Assembly: GCA_030998225.1 (NCBI GenBank)
Contig: JAPYXD010000555.1
Location: 4,526,001 to 4,590,000 of the forward strand
DNA length: 64,000 nucleotides
Reading direction: 5' to 3'
Source: Diplolepis rosae
Lineage: Eukaryota; Arthropoda; Insecta; Hymenoptera; Diplolepididae
Numbering within the stretch: the first letter of the stretch is position 1; every line of letters begins with the position of its first letter. A model generated the notes under the pieces. The model was not told where the DNA came from and did no database searches. It saw nothing but the letters and a program-made list of their open reading frames with translations. A program made the position numbers and the translations under genes. Positions 10,501 through 19,390 of this stretch are shown one piece after another.

Positions 10501-12330
10501 GCGTTTTTCTTTTGTCTCGATTGTTATGACATAAAACAAATTGATCCTGAATAAATAAAAAAAAATGTCCATTATTAATTATAATTATTTTTAAGACATT
10601 TATTAAGTAGTTTTGTATATAAATTACAGATATTATGCGAATGTAGCCAAATTGAATCAAAGTGAGGTGAATCGTGAAAAACTTCATGTCAATACTAAGA
10701 AACCTACACATTCTAGTGTCGATATGTCCTACTCTGTTGTCAATTTTATAGATTTAAACGAACATTTGTTAAATCGACCTGAAGAAGAAAGGCTTGAATC
10801 GTATCCTAATATTGGAGTCATTGTGGTAAGTCCTGAACGAAAAAAGAAATATGAAGGAAATTTAGAGGCACTTTTTAAACTATCAACCTTGCAATGCAAT
10901 GTTCAATTTCCTGAAAATAAAAAACTTTGACTACGTGGCAATATTACAAAAATATCTAGAAACTGTCCCTCGATAATGCAATCAAGAAACTTTTCCGAGA
11001 AGGGTTTCCACAATATTTTTAATAAAGTTTTTAGCATTTTCCCTAGATAACCCTCATATAAAAATTTTAGTCAAGCTTATCGAAATTTTTCGATGCAATC
11101 TCATCTTACTGAAGCACTTGCGATATTTCCCAAAAAATGTTGGGTACATTTTATCCATAGAAAATGCAGGTCCGTGTAAGAAATTGCTGCGTCTTGTTTC
11201 ATCAACAATTTTATATAATAAAGAAGTTTGAAGAATTATTATGTTTCTACATTTTTAAATGATGAGATTTTTAAAAAATTAATTGCCAAATTCTAAATTC
11301 TTAAATATAAGAATTTAATAATTTTTGAAGTTTATGTCAATTCAAAAAGTAATAAAAATTGTGCGTATCTAAAAAACTGACACTGACAACTGCGCATGAT
11401 GCCAGTAAAAATTTCACAAGAATTTCAAGGGCAGTCGAAAAATTTTTCTTTTACTTGCATAGCAGGTATTCATCTCTTTCTAATCAAATTATTCTATCCA
11501 AATTCTTTTATACAAAAACTATACAAAAAAATTTGAAAGAATTTCGTTCTTTGACTGTGCTTTAATTAATCTAGGACATTCTTTCTTTTTTTCGATGAAC
11601 TTCTAAGCTTCCTCATAAAAAGTATATAGGATCTTTGTAAAATTCGTCCTGTCCAAAAGTCGAAGACTGTTAAGTAAATTTCCCAGTACTTATTTTTTCT
11701 GTGTATTTTCGTCATATGTGCCTTAAAACTAATACAGATTCTCCTAACACCGTACGTTATATGAAAGAAATGGAAATATTTTCTAGTTGAAGAAAAAAGT
11801 ACAGTTCACGAGATCAATACTCAGTGTACCAATTTCTAGAATCGAGAAACTGCCAATGGAAACAGTTTTCACACTTATAGGATGGAATAACATAGAACGG
11901 AGACACACAGAAAACAATATGTTAATAAAGAAGAAAATTCTAAAGGTAGAGAATTCAAACTGCCAGACTGCAGGAGTAGATCTGAAACCTTACCAATTTT
12001 GTGTTGGATTAATGTGGTTTGGCGGCTATACTTTGTCAAAGGTCTTTACTTCTTCACGTACTTTTATACGTAATTTTTAATTATTGTCTATTATTCACCA
12101 TGTACACTGAAAAGACATCTTGATACTAATTAATTTTCGTTCTGTAGTACGACTTAGGTGGGCCCGTTTATTGGAACAAACAGTTTGTAGGAATCTTGGT
12201 TGACAGAAGTTCGGGACTTATTGTAATAGATGCCTATTTTGAGAAGTATATTGATGAAATTATAGCTTCGACATGGGTCTCATGGACGAGGGACCATGAA
12301 GCAAAAAACAGGATACAAAGTTTCCACTAG
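4454..12330 (+). CDS. SPH-1: secreted serine protease homologue, five exons
   Basis: The exons are 4454-4511, 6100-6289, 10630-10825, 11787-12041 and 12148-12330. They join in frame (phases 1, 2, 0, 0) into about 293 residues. A signal peptide (MWTIIAVLFYTLTSISNALG) is followed by a diverged trypsin fold. The His57 block reads TSRKC where active enzymes have AAHC, so His is Lys. The Asp102 block is NIGVIVL (Asp to Asn). LIGWNNI matches the TGW block, FCVG the Cys182 block, and YDLGGP replaces GDSGGP (Ser195 to Leu). All three triad residues are therefore lost. Cys42-Cys58 and Cys168-Cys182 are kept. A +1-type shift near the end replaces the Ser/Thr-rich tail of the paralogues with an unrelated short tail. 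Introns are full of transposons. The function is unknown; S1A pseudoenzymes often act as cofactors or venom components. Confidence 0.8.
4842..5360. mobile_element. Tc1-like transposon fragment in SPH-1 intron 1
   Basis: The left edge has the form CACTACCGATCAAAATTGTG followed by GGACCACCT, which resembles Tc1-family inverted-repeat termini. The short minus-strand frames inside (about 5080-5360) are not recognisable as transposase, and no right terminus was found. This is a decayed fragment. Confidence 0.4.
6100..6289 (+). CDS. SPH-1 exon 2: N-terminal protease-fold half with His57 block
   Basis: Acceptor TTGTTGCAG, donor GTAATT. It encodes the degenerate activation region and the first beta-barrel strand pair (FVVSVGVF, IHVC). 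It ends just after TSRKC, where the catalytic histidine would be. The length of 190 nt is 3 nt longer than in the paralogues, an in-frame difference. Confidence 0.8.
6460..7158 (-). mobile_element. Truncated mariner, N-terminal half only, SPH-1 intron 2
   Basis: On the minus strand, 6520-6722 encodes the mariner N-terminal helix-turn-helix region (HLKKTAAEAHQML, CHEWFQGFKSGDFDV). The terminal repeat is at about 7136-7158 (AAGTTGTACACC followed by TA). The catalytic half is missing. The same family and truncation type occur at 61245-61736. A 259-bp insertion splits its non-coding end. Confidence 0.65.
6843..7101. mobile_element. Insertion inside the mariner fragment, possible solo LTR
   Basis: Comparison with the uninterrupted relative near 61680 shows extra sequence here, flanked by AGCAC on both sides (6838-6842 and 7102-7106). 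It contains TGTAGAG near the left and CCCTACA at the right, and a poly-C run at about 7068. TG...CA ends and a 5-bp duplication fit a solo LTR, but the extra left bases are unexplained. Confidence 0.4.
7556..8104. mobile_element. 549-bp near-complete palindrome (foldback element)
   Basis: The whole interval folds on itself. It starts CCCTAGCGGACCCGGTTGAG and ends with the complement, and the arms stay alignable to a small centre near 7825. Central segments such as GGCGGAACGTCTCCACC-like words also pair. No coding capacity was seen. It lies in SPH-1 intron 2. Confidence 0.7.
8647..9102. mobile_element. hAT-like non-autonomous element with 8-bp target duplication
   Basis: The termini are TAGGGTGACCAT and ATGGTCACTCTA. 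The sequence TGTATTAT flanks both ends (8639-8646 and 9103-9110), a clean 8-bp duplication. Inside are about three diverged direct repeats built on GAGGACAAGGTCGGACA-like words (8690-8790). No transposase is encoded. Confidence 0.75.
9111..9288. repeat. Two-unit direct repeat
   Basis: Units at about 9111-9172 and 9221-9288 share the pattern TATCAGG, TTACTTA, GACCTT, CAAAAACCATCC. They differ at scattered positions, so the duplication is not recent. Confidence 0.55.
9685..10069. repeat. Tandem duplication of about 220 bp
   Basis: The segments 9685-9848 and 9912-10069 both contain GCACGACGAACG, CACACATAGCCGAATTTATAA and CTCACAAAAATGA in the same order. They are a diverged tandem pair within SPH-1 intron 2. 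Confidence 0.65.
10112..10510. mobile_element. Truncated member of the TTAA foldback family
   Basis: It carries family-specific words (TGTGCCTAGGCGCA, GCGACGAGTGACAATGCTCGC, ATGCGCAGTTCAA) in the order seen at 22560-23140, but both long terminal arms are missing. The short minus-strand frame at 10108-10332 is an accident of this repeat. Confidence 0.55.
10630..10825 (+). CDS. SPH-1 exon 3: region up to the Asp102 block
   Basis: It follows acceptor ATTACAG and ends at GTG|GTAAGT in phase 0. It encodes 65 codons ending NIGVIV, which aligns with the DIALI block of trypsins. This copy is 15 nt shorter than its paralogues, still in frame. Confidence 0.78.
10940..11690. other. SPH-1 intron 3, no separate gene
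   Basis: AT-rich intron. Its last 100 bases (CACCGTACGTTATATG before the exon) are shared with intron 3 of the other copies, confirming common descent. The small open frame at 11359-11565 has no recognisable features. Confidence 0.5.
11787..12041 (+). CDS. SPH-1 exon 4: TGW and Cys182 blocks
   Basis: Acceptor TTTTCTAG, 85 codons, phase 0 at both ends, donor GTCTTT (weak). It encodes LKKKVQFTR, the TGW equivalent LIGWNNI, Cys168 (SNCQ) and the Cys182 equivalent FCVG, then GGYTLSK, which has the same length as GGKDACQ in trypsin. Confidence 0.8.
12148..12330 (+). CDS. SPH-1 exon 5: Ser195 block and C-terminus
   Basis: Acceptor CTGTAG. It opens with YDLGGPVYW (Ser195 to Leu), then GILVD and the C-terminal helix YIDEIIASTWV. 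Relative to the paralogues the frame is shifted after the helix, giving a different 15-residue tail and an earlier TAG. The original Ser/Thr-rich tail is still readable in another frame. Confidence 0.78.
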   Translation, partial: YDLGGPVYWNKQFVGILVDRSSGLIVIDAYFEKYIDEIIASTWVSWTRDHEAKNRIQSFH

Positions 12331-12950
12331 TAGTGACACTACTACTTAAATACTAATAAAAATAAAGGAAAAACAGTAGAATGAACTAGATTTCGGGTAA
12401 TTTTAATACATTAAAAGAGAAAAAAAGGTATCCCACTAGCCATATACAGAAAATTAAAAAATATTACCTTTGTTAGTGATTTTATGTATACATGTCTAAT
12501 AAAGATAAAATATCGCAAACAAAATATTGAGTATCTTAAAAATCAGACAAATCTCCTATTGCGGAACTCATTCGCTTTATTGTATAAAGAGTAGATCTGA
12601 ACGATAAAAAAAAATAAGTTTAGTTCAAAGTGTTTTATCAATTAATTTCTCAAGTGACCCAAATATACTTTATGTTACCGTTTTCATTTATTGTTTCATT
12701 TACAGCCTTTCAAGGTAATTGCAAAAAAAAAAAAAATATATAAAAATGAAAAAAATTAATTAATCACACTAAAAAAATCGGCTATAGTTGTGGCAGATAT
12801 ATTTACACAGTTGTTGGGCTTACAATTAGATGTACTGTATTTTGCAGTTGGTCCAACTATTTTATAGTTACTGTAATTGCGTTCGCAGTTGCAGACCTTC
12901 AGCTGTATTTTATGGTTTTTTTTACTTTATAGTTTTCAGTGCAACCAAAA
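12331..12950. other. Downstream region of SPH-1
   Basis: The trailer carries AATAAA-like signals at about 12355. Beyond that the sequence is AT-rich, with no gene or clear repeat, up to the promoter-like sequence of the next copy at about 12955. Confidence 0.45.
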
Positions 12951-13217
12951 AAATAATTACGACACAGAACTTGGTATGTTTAAGGAGTTTTTAAGATTGT
13001 GACTTTTTTACTTACGAAAATGTATACCAATCAGTTCTATTAGCAATGTAACAATGTGTAAATTCATCGCTTCTTTGCCCTATACCATTTACAACTATTT
13101 CCAATATATTAGGTGAATGTACACTTCAAAATAATAATGTAATATGTATATATAAATAACGATTTAAGACTCAGCAGCGAAGGCTAAAAGTCAGAATAGA
13201 ACAGTAGATTCCATATA

Positions 13218-14389
13218 AAGGGTTTTCCAATAGAGACATAACAATTTCGTATCTTTATATAAACGCACCCTCAAACTTTTTTAATGAACTGTCAATGTCA
13301 AAACGTTAGTTAAAGTCAACATTTTCATCATGGTAAAGTTCACGAACCAGCAATGTTTGGAAATTATTAAAAATTACTACCGAAATTCTGAGTCGGTGGT
13401 CGAAACTTTAAGAGCGCTTACTCCAATTTTCAGCCGTAATAATCGTCCCACCCGACAGGCTGTGCGTGCTATAGTGGATAAATTCGAGACCACATTTACA
13501 CTATTGGACTGTGGCGTATTATGCGAAAAGATCTTGGCCTACATGCTTTCAAGATTAAATTGACTCAAAAACTAAAGCCACTTGATCATTTGAAACGCCG
13601 AAACTTCTCCAATTGGGCTCTGGCAAAGCTTGAAGAAAATGAAGAATTTAATCGAAAAATCATCTTCAGCGATGAAGCTCATTTCTGCCGCAATGGCTTT
13701 TTTAATAAGCAAAATATGCGTTATTGGTCAGCAACAAACCCAAATGTGCTTCTTGAGACACCGTTGCATCCGCAAAAAGTGACTGTTTGGTGCGGTTTTC
13801 ATGCCGGAGGTGCGATTGGGCCGTATTTTTTGGTGGATGAAAACGACCGTTATCTTACCGTCAATGGAGAGCGCTATCGTGCTATGTTGGAAGATTATTT
13901 GGAGGCAGAATTGGATGAACTTGACATCAACGATATGTGGTTTCAACAAGACGGTGCCACTAGCCACACAGCACGCGTCACAATCGATTTATTGAAAGGC
14001 AAATTCGGTGAACGTGTTATCTTGAGAAATGGTCCGGTCGAATGGTTGCCTCGTTCATGCGATCTAACGCTATTGGATTTCTTTTTATGGGGCCATATCA
14101 ACTCACTAGTCTAGGCCAACAAGCCAGCAACTTCACACGACTTCAAAGACAACATCCAACGCGAAATTGTCAACGTCCCCGTCGAAATGTGTGCCAGAGT
14201 GGTGGAAAATTGGGTCCAAAGAATCGACCGCTGTAAACGGGCTCGTGGTGGTCATATGACCGATATCGAATTTCATTCTTAAAATGTAATGCTTGCACTA
14301 CACCCACAATAAATTTGAACTCGATATCACAAATATTTCTGTGTTTTATTCATAGATAAAATTGTTATGTCCCTATTGGAAAACCCCTT
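13218..14389 (+). mobile_element. DD41D (rosa-like) mariner, internally deleted
   Basis: The inverted termini are AAGGGTTTTCCAATAGAGAC and its near complement, with TA at the left edge. The transposase starts at 13330 (MVKFTNQQCLEII). A deletion of about 145 bp near 13505 removes the linker and second helix-turn-helix compared with the copy at 38855. The catalytic segments remain: FSDEAHF, FQQDGATSH and CDLTLLDFFLWG, with 41 residues between the last two aspartates. A stop interrupts the end at 14112. It lies in intron 1 of the dead SPH copy. Confidence 0.8.
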
Positions 14390-15115
14390 AAATATGGATA
14401 TTGTGCATCTTTTCTTGCTGTGGTAGCATGTAAACGTCGCAATGGTAAACTTTTTGTAACATTGAACTAATGCTGTGGACAAAACCAGTGAAATCAAGAA
14501 GAATATAAGTACAGTTAATTTCATATGAATATATTTTTCACACGTTTTTGAATGGATATTGCGCATCTTGTTGTGCCAACGTGGCATGTGACATCGCAAT
14601 GGTGAACTTTTTAAAACATTTATCCAACATTGTAGACCAAAATAGTAGAATCAAGTAAAATATGAGTTGATTTTTCTAAATCTTTAGTGAAATTAATGAG
14701 ATTTTCTTTTTGAATCTGCGTGTCTTACTAGTTTTCTTTGTAAAGTGATTATAGTTATTTTATATCTCTCAAACATAGTGTTTATTTTTTCTAAACATGG
14801 TTTTTTCACTTTCTAAAACTGAAAAAAAATTCCTCTTCATCAATTTATAAAAATAATTATTGATTCAATAAGCAAAAGGTATCACACTAAAAAGCACAAC
14901 AAATTTATGATTCGATTTCATTTGAAATTGATCTGTTCAAAAATTAAATAGTTATTTTGTGGATGAATGGGAAAAGAATTTAGAAACTTCAATGCAAAAA
15001 TATAAAATAAATATTTGAAATCATAAAACATATGGTTGGTTGGGTTTGGGATTTTTGGGACTTCTACTTTATCAATAATTGAAGATATAAAATGCTGTGA
15101 AATTGAAACTATTAA

Positions 15116-15195
15116 ATGTCTGTGTAGCTCACCGAAGGTGTATAGCACAGTCAGAAGCGTCTTTTTCCACAGATATATTTCATATTCTTTCAAAT
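15116..15195 (+). repeat. SINE relic in intron 1 of the dead SPH copy
   Basis: TGTGTAGCTCACCGAA and CACAGTCAGAAGCGTC with the TTCCACAGA tail are a heavily deleted SINE. The paralogous place in SPH-2 intron 1 (20125-20225) carries the same relic in the same context, so insertion preceded duplication. Confidence 0.6.
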
Positions 15196-15642
15196 AAAAA
15201 ATATGGCTTAAAATGTACGACTACAATAATTATAGTCTAATGTTGTATAAAATAAGCAATATGGATCTTATGACGTACTATGTTTCTCTACCTAGTTATA
15301 CCTTATAAATTTTGTAGGTTTCAGAGCGTCAGAGCGGAAAAGAAATTTTCTTGATCTCCTAGCCGAAAGTACGGTCTTCTCGTCCACATTTCACTCCAGA
15401 AACAACGACTTTTGTGGCCTTTTTTTTGTTTTTTGTGGCTCAGTAGTATCGCTAAATTCATCGTATAATTCGTTTGTTTAATTTAATTTAATTCGACTTC
15501 ATGCAATTACACCAAAGAGTAACTCTTAAAAAGGAGAAACAAAAAATTTATGTACACGGTTTATTTTATATTAATAATTATATTCATAAAAGTAATAATA
15601 ATTATTGTAATAAGATTAGTATTACTGGATGTGTGATGTTAA

Positions 15643-16045
15643 GGTGGCTTGAGCGTTTGGTGTCGTATGAAGTGAGGTGATAGTAAACATTTATTAGTTT
15701 CACCTCGAGGCAATTTATTATTTTCTGTACTTTTCTCGCAATTTTCTCTTGATTGAAGTCGTTAACCCTTTGTTTTTATAATACTAATAGACTCCTAGAA
15801 ATCGAAAGTACTATTATATATTTGATTTATGGGGACTTGTGTTTTGTTCCGGACTTTCGCCGATTTTGATCAGGAATCCCATAAGACTACGTGTTAAACT
15901 GACATTTTTTCGGTAGCGATTTTTTCGGCATTGACATCGTCAACCACGGTATTTCTTTTTTCCAAATGAATCTAGCATATTTTATTAAGAAAATCTCTAA
16001 GTTTCAGAACAATCTGTAATTTTTTTCCAAAACGCTCAAGCCACC
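15643..16045. mobile_element. TTAA-flanked MITE with GGTGGCTTGAGCG termini
   Basis: TTAA lies on both sides (15639-15642 and 16046-16049). The termini GGTGGCTTGAGCGTTTGG and CCAAAACGCTCAAGCCACC are inverted repeats. At 403 bp with no coding capacity it is non-autonomous. The target site suggests piggyBac-type mobilisation. Confidence 0.7.
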
Positions 16046-16809
16046 TTAAAGTTACTGTTGATCAATATTAATATTGTTATCTAAGAATAAATTTTTTCTG
16101 GTATCTGTTAATTTAAAAAAAATCTTCGATTTTTAATTTTTTTTTGCAGTTATTATATGATGGCATTTTATTTTAAATTTGTTTCTAATGCCCGCCCCGA
16201 CCATCAAAAACCTCCGCTTCGCCTCACACAGTATGTCGAATGAGAAAATTGGGGTTCAAAATGATTCAGAGCCTACAATTTTCCTACGATTTAACTTTTT
16301 TTTTAAAATTAAAGCTAATTAAATTTGGAAGAAGTCTGTCGAGGCCGATTTTGCAAAAAAGACGCGGTTATTTTGTTATTTAAGTTGCAAATTGCAAAAA
16401 AATCATAATTTTCCATATTTGTGCTACCTGCTCCATGATATTCGTCGATATTACCTCAAAAATGTATGAAATCCATAGATTTACAATCACAGAGAAAATT
16501 CCGATATTTTAGGTGAAGTTCGTGCAATCTGTTCAATTGTACTCAACGTACAATTGATACGCTTGTTTCTTTAGAGGGTCAGTGAAAAGTTTGGGCATGT
16601 ACCCATTTGATTCTTGTGTTTTCCCAACTTTTTTTTTTCCATAATTCTCGAATCCAATAAGTAAGGATTATTCCTCATAAAGTGCAGATTCGTGAATAAA
16701 TTGTTTCCGTGTTATTCCTGTCTTATTATTCTATTATCCTTCTTCAGATTTAAGTTATACATATTATAGAGTCCTATTAGTTGTAAGTTTCAAGTTATCC
16801 TTTCATAAG

Positions 16810-18650
16810 TTGCTATCGATATCCTTATCTTCGATAAGATTCATTGTTCTAACAATGAATGAATTAAAAGTTCCGAAGCAAGTTCTTTGTGATTTTCTGA
16901 TCACAAACGGTGTTAAAAATAGAGGAGCACTCGTAAGCCATATCAAAACCAATTATGGCATCGGGGACGAATATCTAAAAGCAGTCGAAGACAAGTTAAC
17001 TTATTTCATGTCCATATTTGAACAAAAGTGGAAAAATGATTTCTATAATGCAACAACATTCAGGGCCCGGAATTCGGAATGGGTACTTTCAGATTTCTCT
17101 GTAGAATTCTTTGGAGTTGGTCCCGGGAGGAGACTTTCAGATGATTTCGAGAATAGCTCAAAATCAACCAAAAGACGTAAACTGCTTCAAATTCGGGAAT
17201 GTTATTCTGAGTCGGAAATACAGTGTGCATTTCTGAATATTTTGTGATGTTCTGGTAAAACTAAAATTGCTAATGACATCATGAAATTTTTGCCAAAAGA
17301 CGATGATGAACACAATGAATTACCTGACAAGTTAGCAGGTTCAGAAATGGGAGGAATTACACGCTACACTGATGATAAGGCATTAGCACTGATTGAAGAC
17401 GAAAAATTAAGTGTATACCAGTATGAAATTATCCGCATCCAAGCGAAAGCTAAAAATGCTGACATTTACCCACACTACAGGAGTCTATCAGATGCCAAAA
17501 AAAGGTGCTACTCTCCAGAATCTGATTTCATTATAACGGAAGAAAGTGTGAGTATCAACACTCAAGCCTTGCTGGATCATACAGTATCTCGCTTGACGGA
17601 AATACCTGGAATCATACCTTTAAATTTAGTTGGCGGACCTAATTTTTCAATGACTCTAATTTCGAAGTATGGATGTGATGGGACATCTGGTCATAATCCA
17701 TACAATCAGTCTTTCATCGATTTAAGTAAGTCAGATGCAAGCGTCTTGATTTTTTCGATGGTTCCTCTAGCATTGGAGATGTTCGACTCGAAAAGTGGTA
17801 AAGGTTTGACAATTTGGAAGAATCCACGTCCTGAGTCATCCAGACTCTGTAGGATCATGCGATTCCGCTATGTTAAGGAAACGATGGAGACTACCACCTC
17901 TAAGGTAAAGCTGATTAAAGAAGAAATAAAAAAACTCAGACCTACAACAATTAAGTTCGGACTAAGTCGGACTCGTTGAAAAGTCACGCATAAAATGATT
18001 ATGTCCATGGTTGATGGAAAAGTTTGCCAAGCGCTCACTGAAACTCCATCATCACAATCGTGTTATATATGCGGCGCAAAGCCCTCCATGATGAAGAAAT
18101 TGGAAGAAGTGAAACTCTTGCCTGTGAAGATCGAAAACTACTCTTTCGCTCTCTCCACCCTACATGCTTGGATACGCTTCATGGAGAGCATCCTTCACAT
18201 CGCGTATCGTTCAGATTTCTGCAAATGGACAGAGATGTTACCCGATCAGAAGCAGAAAAAGAGCGAAGCAAAAAAGAGAATCCAAAAAGAATTTTGGGAG
18301 GAAGTGGGCCTGATTGTGGATGTTCCACAACATGGGAGTGGGACATCCAATAATGGCAATACTACTCGAAGATTCTTCAAAGATCCTGAATTAACTTCGA
18401 GTATTACCGGGGTTGACAAAGTATTGATCGAAAAATTTGGCATTATTCTACAAGCTATGACATCTGGAAAGAGAATAGACTTCATCAAATTTGAAGAATA
18501 TTGTGAGGAAACTGCGAAACTTCACGTTAGCTTATATGAATGGTTCAAAATGCCTGTGACAGTACACAAGGTCCTAATCCATGGGGCTAAGGTAATTGAA
18601 AATGCCTCATTGCCTATTCATTCAACAGGAACTTTTACTATTTTCTTGGG
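16810..18650 (+). mobile_element. Transib transposase remnant (RAG1-related)
   Basis: One reading frame runs from about 16855 to about 18640 with only two breaks, both in-frame TGA codons (17245-17247 and 17977-17979). Family landmarks in order are KYGCDGTSG with NPYNQSF (first catalytic Asp region, compare CDG in RAG1), MVDGKVCQ, the zinc-type CYICGA, LHAWIRFMESIL, GNTTRRFFKDPE, and VHKVLIHGAKVIENASLPI. The sequence stops before the conserved C-terminal segment that holds the catalytic Glu, so the copy is dead and 3' truncated. Terminal repeats were not found. It sits where exons 2 and 3 of the dead SPH copy should be. Confidence 0.75.
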
Positions 18651-19280
18651 AATTCGTCCGAGAACATTTTTCTCAGTGTGCGGTTTTTTATTTCATACAA
18701 TAAGGTGTTTTTCGAAATTTCGAAGTTGAATTTCACATGTTAAGGGGCTAACTCCCTACCCTAATTCAGAATATGTCCCCTTCTTGGAAGGAAACTCTCG
18801 ATTGAGGAAAGGTATAATTCTAAAAATTTTGTAGTATTTCACGTGGTGGGTTAAATTTAATGAATTAATCGCTAAATTTTCGTGCACGTATGTGGGAAGT
18901 ACATAAGCTATTTGTGTGACTTGAAACTGAGACAGATTTTCTTAAAACCGTACCTTGAATGTATAAAATGAAAATCCTTTCTAGTTAAGGTAGTACTTCC
19001 CTTATTTATGACGATATTTATGCGAGCGCCACCTAATGCACTTAATGCTGTTGTGTGGCCCTAATTAATCAATCCCGATTTCGTTATCTCCATTATCTCC
19101 ATGTAGTTGACTGTTTGCCTCAAATTTGAAGGAATTTTAGAAACTTTATAACAGCAAAGTCAGTTATAAAGCTGTCGTAAATGTAATAATACACACAGTA
19201 CACATGCGTAAATACTTTTCTGGCAAACAGTAATTACGACACAAACCTGATTATATTCAAGAAGTTCTTGAGCTTGTGAG

Positions 19281-19314
19281 TTTTTATACATGAAAACAAG
19301 TAATACAAATCAGT
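19281..19314 (+). promoter_or_regulatory. Core promoter of SPH-2
   Basis: A TATA-like TTTTTATAC (19281) lies 29 bases before an initiator TCAGT (19310). Both are in the block conserved with SPH-1, including GGCAAACA and TAATTACGACACA further upstream. Confidence 0.55.
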
Positions 19315-19332
19315 TTGATTAGCGAAGTAACA

Positions 19333-19390
19333 ATGTGGAAATTCATCGCTGCTTTGCTCTACACCTTTATAACCATTTCCAATGCAAAAG
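19333..19390 (+). CDS. SPH-2 exon 1: signal peptide
   Basis: 58 nt, hydrophobic leader, phase-1 donor G|GTGAGT. It shows the clean family form of the first exon. Confidence 0.82.

Larger units (their letters stand above)
13054..18995 (+). pseudogene. Gutted SPH copy between SPH-1 and SPH-2
   Basis: A promoter relative (about 12955-13050) is followed by an exon-1 copy at 13054-13112. It is 59 nt instead of 58, so the leader is frameshifted. Intron-1 sequence homologous to 19480-20360 continues over 14480-15350, interrupted by a mariner. Exons 2 and 3 are absent, replaced by a TTAA MITE and a Transib remnant. At 18825-18992 intron-3 sequence returns, up to the exon-4 acceptor (TTTCTAG), after which homology ends. 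This is a dead duplicate dismantled by transposons. Confidence 0.7.

Noticed and set aside
18060..18488. Additional frames within the Transib region
   Set aside because: They overlap the long plus-strand transposase frame and lack its conserved blocks.
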